18,803 bases of DNA. Origin: Bacillota bacterium. GTDB taxonomy: Bacteria > Bacillota > Thermosediminibacteria > Thermosediminibacterales > Thermosediminibacteraceae. A program made the translations under genes and the position numbers. The notes under the pieces were generated by a model, which did no database searches, was not told where the DNA came from, and saw only the letters and a program-made list of their open reading frames with translations. Positions 15,253 to 18,803 of this stretch are shown here, one piece after another. Numbering within the stretch: position 1 is the stretch's first letter; each line of letters opens with the position of its first letter. Where the stretch lies: contig QGUT01000017.1 in the NCBI GenBank assembly GCA_003242255.1, forward strand, positions 1 through 18,803. The letters are read 5' to 3'.

Positions 15253-15918
15253 TTAGGTTTCTATGCTATATACTCCGTCTATTTGGGAAAATCGAGAAAT
15301 TATATCGTCCAGCTTTACGTTCGAAGGTAAACGGATTAAGAGATATATCGCTACTTTAGAATCTTCTTGTTCTGCATTATTTTCTATTCTTATTTTTTTG
15401 ATGCTGACTCCCATTTCGCCTAAAATAGTGCCGATTTTGCCCACTTGACCCGGCTTATCATCGACAATTAAATATATGGAGTGCAGGAGTTTTTTCCCAA
15501 TTATAAAATCTTCAATCCTGGACAGCGAAATCAAAGTCAAAAAGGTAAATAAAGTCGCAACTATAGCAGCTATATAAAATCCGCTCCCGATCGCGAGGCC
15601 AATTGATCCGACCGTCCACAAGCTGGCCGCCGTCGTTAATCCTTTTACGGTAGGCCCTACCCTGATGATAGTGCCAGCACCCAGAAACCCTATGCCGCTC
15701 ACCACTTGGGCCGCGATTCTAGCCGGATCTATTGAAGTAAGAGCTCTGTATTTCTCAAACATATATATAGATACCAGCATGGTTAAGGTGGACCCTGTGC
15801 AGACCAGCACATGGGTCCTGAAACCCGCAGGCCTATTAACGCTCTCCCTTTCTATGCCTATTATGCCCCCCAGCAAAACCGAAAGAAAGATTCTAAGCAG
15901 TATATCAGTACTAGTCAT
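15253..15918 (-). CDS. MgtC/SapB family membrane protein with C-terminal ACT-like domain
   Basis: A 221-aa protein with an MgtC/SapB membrane domain of about four or five helices (residues 5-132) and a soluble C-terminal domain (about 146-221) resembling the ACT/RAM-type domain of longer MgtC proteins. Family motifs are GIERE (21-25), RPAGFRTH (29-36), GIGFLGAGTI (75-84) and GLTTAASLW (93-101). Family members are linked to growth in low Mg and, in Salmonella, to inhibition of the F-type ATP synthase; the role here is unknown. The start ATG 15918 is 12 bases from an AGAGGTG site, with a tiny ORF between. It is 17 bases after the glycosyltransferase gene and 13 before polC, an unusual place. 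Confidence 0.92.
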   Translation of the reverse strand: MTSTDILLRIFLSVLLGGIIGIERESVNRPAGFRTHVLVCTGSTLTMLVSIYMFEKYRALTSIDPARIAAQVVSGIGFLGAGTIIRVGPTVKGLTTAASLWTVGSIGLAIGSGFYIAAIVATLFTFLTLISLSRIEDFIIGKKLLHSIYLIVDDKPGQVGKIGTILGEMGVSIKKIRIENNAEQEDSKVAIYLLIRLPSNVKLDDIISRFSQIDGVYSIET

Positions 15919-15935
15919 ATCGGCTCATAACACCT

Positions 15936-16568
15936 CTATTTTGATTTAAAGAAGAAAGCTAAAATATCCTTATACATCTTCAGTCGAGAAGCGGCACCGA
16001 TTATAAATCCCCTTTTTTCTTCTTTCATGACATGGGTCAATTCGTTCAAAACCACAAGTTTGACTTTTAAATTTTCCTTTTTAGCTATAGCCGTAAGGGC
16101 CATTTCGAGTCCATAGTCTTTTGCATTATAATCCTCCAATTTGTCAAAAATCCATCTCCGGAGGGCCCGCTGACCTGACAAAAACGGGGCAATTTTTTGA
16201 GCAAGGTCGGTTGCTCCCCTCCCTTTCTTGAATACCCCGACGGTCATGTCGGATTCGCCTTTTAAAACTGGTGCCAAAAGATCTAAAACGTGCTCTTCCT
16301 TTAAGCCAACCAAGTCAGCGTCTAAGAGCAATACGATATCAGCATTCGTACTTTTTACCCCGCACATTACAGCGCTGACTTTGCCTTGATTTTTGGTGAG
16401 TTCTATTACACTGACGCCATAACTTCTGCCGATGTGGGCAGTTTTGTCGGTGGAACCGTCGCTGACGAGAATTATTTCGTCAATAAGACTTATTGATTTC
16501 AGGAGACTGAGTATATTTCCCACCGTTCTTTCTTCGTTGTATGCTGGGATGACTGCCGCCACAGTCAT
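15936..16568 (-). CDS. Family 2 glycosyltransferase
   Basis: A 210-aa GT-A fold enzyme that should transfer a sugar from a nucleotide-sugar donor. The sequence shows VIPAYNEERTVGNIL (residues 6-20), the VSDGSTD motif (35-41) that contacts the nucleotide, and the metal-binding DAD (83-85). A later SGQRALRR segment and the conserved KDYGLEMALTAIAKK helix fit the acceptor side. No membrane helix is visible, so it is probably cytosolic or peripheral. Donor and acceptor cannot be read from the sequence. ATG start with GAAAGGAAG upstream and a candidate promoter at 16611-16639; mgtC and polC follow closely. Confidence 0.9.
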   Translation of the reverse strand: MTVAAVIPAYNEERTVGNILSLLKSISLIDEIILVSDGSTDKTAHIGRSYGVSVIELTKNQGKVSAVMCGVKSTNADIVLLLDADLVGLKEEHVLDLLAPVLKGESDMTVGVFKKGRGATDLAQKIAPFLSGQRALRRWIFDKLEDYNAKDYGLEMALTAIAKKENLKVKLVVLNELTHVMKEEKRGFIIGAASRLKMYKDILAFFFKSK

Positions 16569-16610
16569 TATAATCTTCCTTTCTTATATTTAAAATGGTT
16601 CCAGCAAAAA

Positions 16611-16639
16611 AATGTACCACAGTTGCATTGAAAATTCAA
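16611..16639 (-). promoter_or_regulatory. Candidate promoter of glycosyltransferase-mgtC-polC
   Basis: The -35 TTGAAT (16639-16634) and -10 TACATT (16616-16611) are 17 bases apart on the minus strand, about 40 bases before the glycosyltransferase start. The match is moderate. It lies after the proS terminator, so a promoter is expected in this gap. Confidence 0.5.
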
Positions 16640-16686
16640 CAAAGGGAAAAATCATTTTTTCATATATATTTTTTTCCTTTAAAAGA

Positions 16687-16699
16687 TATGCTTAGCATA
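16687..16699. repeat. Short perfect palindrome in the proS-glycosyltransferase gap
   Basis: TATGCT T AGCATA is a 13-base inverted repeat located about 48 bases upstream of the -35 of the candidate glycosyltransferase promoter. It might be an operator half-site pair, but such a short palindrome can arise by chance in AT-rich DNA. Confidence 0.25.
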
Positions 16700-16704
16700 A
16701 GTGC

Positions 16705-16745
16705 AAAAATAATTTAGCCTTCCGGCCGCTTAACCGGCCGGAAGG
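16705..16745 (-). terminator. Terminator of proS
   Basis: An 11-bp perfect GC-rich stem (16718-16728 with 16735-16745, arms of type CCTTCCGGCCG) with a six-base loop begins 12 bases after the proS stop. The tract behind it, CTAAATTATTTTT, is interrupted, so the run of T begins eight bases from the stem. A strong stem with a displaced U-tract is the sort that may rely on NusA. Confidence 0.8.
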
Positions 16746-16757
16746 GTACGGCTAGCT

Positions 16758-18194
16758 CTAATAAGATTTAGCAAAATATACCATTTTATCGGCTTTTTTC
16801 CCGCATACGGCGCATTTATCGGAAATTACTTCCTGTTCGAAAGGAATGCATCGAAGCGTAGCTGTCGTCTCTTCTTTGACCTTTTTTTCACATTCGCCTT
16901 CGCCACACCACATGGCTTTGACGAATCCCCTTTTGTTGATCAGCAGTTCTTTTAATTCTTCAAAATTGGTGGCCGTATGGGTATTGTCATCCATGAATTT
17001 TTTGGCTTGCCTGAACATATTGGCCTGGATATCCTCCATGAGGTCGTTCAGGAAATTCAGTAAATCCGCCTCTTTGACCAGGATTTTTTCCCCGGTATCT
17101 CTGCGAACGAGCATAACCTGGTTTTGTTCCAGGTCTCTGGGACCTATCTCGAGTCTCACAGGTACTCCTCGCATTTCCCATTCGTTAAATTTCCAGCCGG
17201 GAGTGTACTCATCCCGGTCATCCAATTCAACCCGGAATTTTTCCTTAAGAAGTTGATACAACTCTCTCGACTTGGCCAGCACTTCTTCTTTTTTCTTGCC
17301 GAAAATGGGAACGATGATAACCTGAATGGGGGCAATTCTGGGCGGCAATTTCAGGCCTCTGTCGTCGCCGTGAGTCATTATTAGGGCGCCTATTAGCCTC
17401 GTTGAAACTCCCCAGGAAGTCTGCCAGACGTATTTCAGCTTGCCGTCCTGGTCCAGAAATTGAATGTTAAACACTTTTGAAAAATGCTGGCCCAAGTTGT
17501 GAGAAGTACCGGCCTGCAGCGCTTTGCCATCGCTCATCATTGCCTCTATCGTGTACGTCCTCAAAGCTCCCGCGAATTTTTCATTTTCAGACTTTCTTCC
17601 GCTTATAACGGGGATGGCCAGGTCGTTTTCTGCAAAATCCCTGTATATTTGGAGCATTCTCAGAGTCTCTTCTTCAGCTTCCTCTTCGGTTCGGTGAGCG
17701 GTGTGACCCTCCTGCCATAAAAATTCAGTTGTCCTTAAGAAAGGTTTGGTGCTCTTTTCCCAGCGGACGACGTTTGCCCACTGGTTGATGAGAACGGGCA
17801 AATCCCTCCAGGACTGAATCCATTTGGAATACATGCTGCATATGATGGTTTCGGAAGTAGGCCTTACTGCCAGGCGCTCTGCGAGTTCGTCCTGTCCGCC
17901 GTGAGTCACCCAGGCAACTTCAGGAGCAAACCCTTCTACATGTTCCGCTTCCTTCTGCAACAAGGATTCGGGTATGAATATGGGAAAATACGCGTTTTTG
18001 TGCCCCGTTTCTTTGAAACGCCGATCTAACAATTTTTGTATGTTTTCCCATATAGCGTAGCCATAAGGTCTTATGACAATGCATCCTCTGACGGGAGAGT
18101 AATCGGCGAGTTCGCTTTTTACGATAACGTCTACGTACCATTGGGAAAAATCTTCTGATTTGGGAGTTATTTCTTTGACGTACTTTTCTTCCAT
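16758..18194 (-). CDS. proS: Prolyl-tRNA synthetase, short archaeal/eukaryal type
   Basis: ProRS charges tRNA-Pro with proline. The 478-aa protein is the short form: class II catalytic core with RPTSE (111-115), motif 2 FLRTTEFLWQEGHTAH (152-167) and motif 3 around GVSTRLIGALIMTHGDDRGL, an anticodon-binding domain, and a C-terminal zinc-binding domain with Cys430, Cys435, Cys461 and Cys464, ending in the typical KSY. The roughly 180-residue INS editing domain of ordinary bacterial ProRS is absent, so Ala-tRNA-Pro must be cleared by a separate enzyme if at all. ATG start with an AGGAGGG site (18208-18202). The gene is preceded by a proline T-box and followed by its own terminator, so it appears monocistronic. 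Confidence 0.98.
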   Translation of the reverse strand: MEEKYVKEITPKSEDFSQWYVDVIVKSELADYSPVRGCIVIRPYGYAIWENIQKLLDRRFKETGHKNAYFPIFIPESLLQKEAEHVEGFAPEVAWVTHGGQDELAERLAVRPTSETIICSMYSKWIQSWRDLPVLINQWANVVRWEKSTKPFLRTTEFLWQEGHTAHRTEEEAEEETLRMLQIYRDFAENDLAIPVISGRKSENEKFAGALRTYTIEAMMSDGKALQAGTSHNLGQHFSKVFNIQFLDQDGKLKYVWQTSWGVSTRLIGALIMTHGDDRGLKLPPRIAPIQVIIVPIFGKKKEEVLAKSRELYQLLKEKFRVELDDRDEYTPGWKFNEWEMRGVPVRLEIGPRDLEQNQVMLVRRDTGEKILVKEADLLNFLNDLMEDIQANMFRQAKKFMDDNTHTATNFEELKELLINKRGFVKAMWCGEGECEKKVKEETTATLRCIPFEQEVISDKCAVCGKKADKMVYFAKSY

Positions 18195-18231
18195 TTATTC
18201 TCCCTCCTGAAAAAAATTATAATCAAATATT

Positions 18232-18265
18232 AAAAAACCTTCGCACCAAAGGGGCGAAGGTTTTT
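18232..18265 (-). terminator. T-box-controlled terminator of the proS leader
   Basis: Minus-strand AAAAACCTTCGC pairs with GCGAAGGTTTTT across a short loop and ends in a T run. The antiterminator uses CGCCCCT (18256-18250), part of the same region, so the two folds exclude each other. Confidence 0.93.
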
Positions 18266-18463
18266 CGCGGTACCACCCTGTTTTAAACGAGAAATCATAA
18301 GGGCTCATTGGGATAACGGCAAAATGCCGGCCGTTTCCAGCGACTCCGGAGGTGGGTTTCAGAAGTTCCGACGGCGGGCCTTTCAGCCTGTGGGACCGCT
18401 CTCTGTGCATCGGATTGACTTCCTACTGGCCTCCATCAACGCCTTTAGCGATATATTATTTTT
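18232..18463 (-). promoter_or_regulatory. T-box riboswitch, proline specific, controlling proS
   Basis: The leader senses uncharged tRNA-Pro and allows transcription of proS when charging is low. Visible elements on the minus strand: a Stem I base GGCG...CGCT with a kink-turn-like GATGGAGG/CCTCCGGAGT region, the AGAGAG motif (18404-18399), GCTGAAAGG (18387-18379), a specifier loop with CCC (18356-18354, proline) in the context GAAACCCACC, and the T-box AGGGTGGTACCGCG (18279-18266). The TGGT bulge pairs with an ACCA tRNA end, fitting the A73 of bacterial tRNA-Pro. AGGG and GCG of the T-box pair with CGCCCCT (18256-18250) as antiterminator, competing with the terminator at 18232-18265. The 5' end is set from the predicted promoter. 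Confidence 0.95.
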
Positions 18464-18469
18464 GCTGCT

Positions 18470-18498
18470 ATTTTACCAGAGTTATTTTTCTTTGTCAA
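18470..18498 (-). promoter_or_regulatory. Promoter of the proS T-box leader
   Basis: A perfect -35 TTGACA (18498-18493) and a -10 TAAAAT (18475-18470) with 17-base spacing. Transcription should begin near 18463, a few tens of bases before Stem I of the T-box. It lies 17 bases after the stop of the upstream membrane protein gene. Confidence 0.88.
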
Positions 18499-18514
18499 AT
18501 TTCCTATGGGTAGT

Positions 18515-18803
18515 TCAATCCAGCTTGTTTTCGAAATTTAGCCATATATAAATTCGCAGCAGAAGGCATATTATAGCCATCATTTCCGTTGTTAACTTTA
18601 TTTGGTATGTCGGGATGAGGAAAAATGCTATTATACTGAGCGTGGAAAGAAGGACTGTGGCAATATCAAAAATAGCTCCGTTAAGAGGCCAGGAGCCTAA
18701 GAAAATATTGCTTTTTAATCCTGCCGCATAACATTCGTTGTGGAATGCAGACAATGTGAAAAGATAATAGGCTACTACCAATTCTTCCTTTGTTTCGATT
18801 ATT
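18515..18803 (-). CDS. Hypothetical membrane protein, probably 5'-truncated by the window edge
   Basis: I do not recognise this protein. The frame is open from the window edge to a stop at 18515, giving 95 codons. A TTG at 18781 with AAAGGA very close upstream could be a real start (88 aa), but the open frame upstream makes a longer, truncated gene as likely. Three hydrophobic segments are visible: around VVAYYLFTLSAF, IATVLLSTLSIIAFFLIP, and MMAIICLLLRIYIWL, so it is an integral membrane protein. No domain motif is evident. It sits just upstream of the proS promoter. Confidence 0.55.
   Translation of the reverse strand, partial: IIETKEELVVAYYLFTLSAFHNECYAAGLKSNIFLGSWPLNGAIFDIATVLLSTLSIIAFFLIPTYQIKLTTEMMAIICLLLRIYIWLNFENKLD

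Noticed and set aside
16846..17256. A 136-codon plus-strand frame within proS
   Set aside because: It is antisense to the conserved C-terminal half of ProRS, with Ser-rich low-complexity translation typical of a shadow frame.
18232..18463. Possible tRNA gene suggested by stem-loop rich sequence with a GGTACC element
   Set aside because: The motifs AGAGAG, GCTGAAAGG and AGGGTGGTACCGCG are those of a T-box leader. No cloverleaf or T-loop consensus is present.
18324..18551. Plus-strand frame and minus-strand frame (18195-18410) in the proS leader
   Set aside because: The region is explained by the T-box fold. The reading frames cross its conserved motifs and have no coding signature.

Overview
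The window looks like the chromosome of a low-to-moderate GC Gram-positive bacterium, most likely an anaerobic, perhaps thermophilic, member of the Clostridia. The evidence is a PolC-type replicative polymerase, a T-box leader, strong GGAGG ribosome binding sites with frequent GTG and TTG starts, and the Firmicutes gene order around nusA and infB. The Lys/Glu/Ile-rich proteins fit a thermophile, but this is only an impression and I do not name a genus. Every gene I can support lies on the minus strand, so transcription runs from high to low coordinates. No tRNA, rRNA, IS element, prophage or CRISPR array is visible.

Layout in transcription order. (1) 18803-18515: the end of an unrecognised small membrane protein. 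(2) 18498-16705: a strong promoter, a proline-type T-box riboswitch, proS of the short archaeal/eukaryal type, and a GC-rich terminator. (3) 16639-10992: a promoter, then a tight cluster of a family-2 glycosyltransferase, an MgtC/SapB membrane protein and polC. (4) 10973-3496: an extended -10 promoter, a leader with a stable hairpin, then rimP, nusA, ylxR (rnpM), ylxQ, infB, rbfA, nrnA, truB and ribF, nearly all abutting or overlapping. (5) 3523-879: a promoter at the end of ribF, a structured leader, rpsO, an intrinsic terminator, pnp and a strong terminator. (6) 813-91: a membrane-anchored YlxY-like polysaccharide deacetylase homologue, followed by a promoter firing out of the window.

The core genes form the conserved translation and RNA-metabolism superoperon. 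Its products mature the 30S subunit (RimP, RbfA, S15), initiate translation (IF2), modify tRNA (TruB), control elongation and termination (NusA), and degrade RNA and nanoRNA (PNPase, NrnA). FAD synthesis (RibF) travels with them. ProRS supplies Pro-tRNA under T-box control and PolC replicates the chromosome.

I do not see a wholly new system. The points most worth a second look are regulatory. The rpsO leader can be drawn as an S15-type pseudoknot that hides the Shine-Dalgarno sequence. The rimP leader hairpin lacks a good U-tract and could be a NusA-dependent attenuator. The rimP and rpsO promoters are nearly identical. Other points are a glycosyltransferase-mgtC pair lodged between proS and polC, a 50-nt ylxQ/infB overlap, and a deacetylase homologue with Asn at the catalytic Asp position.
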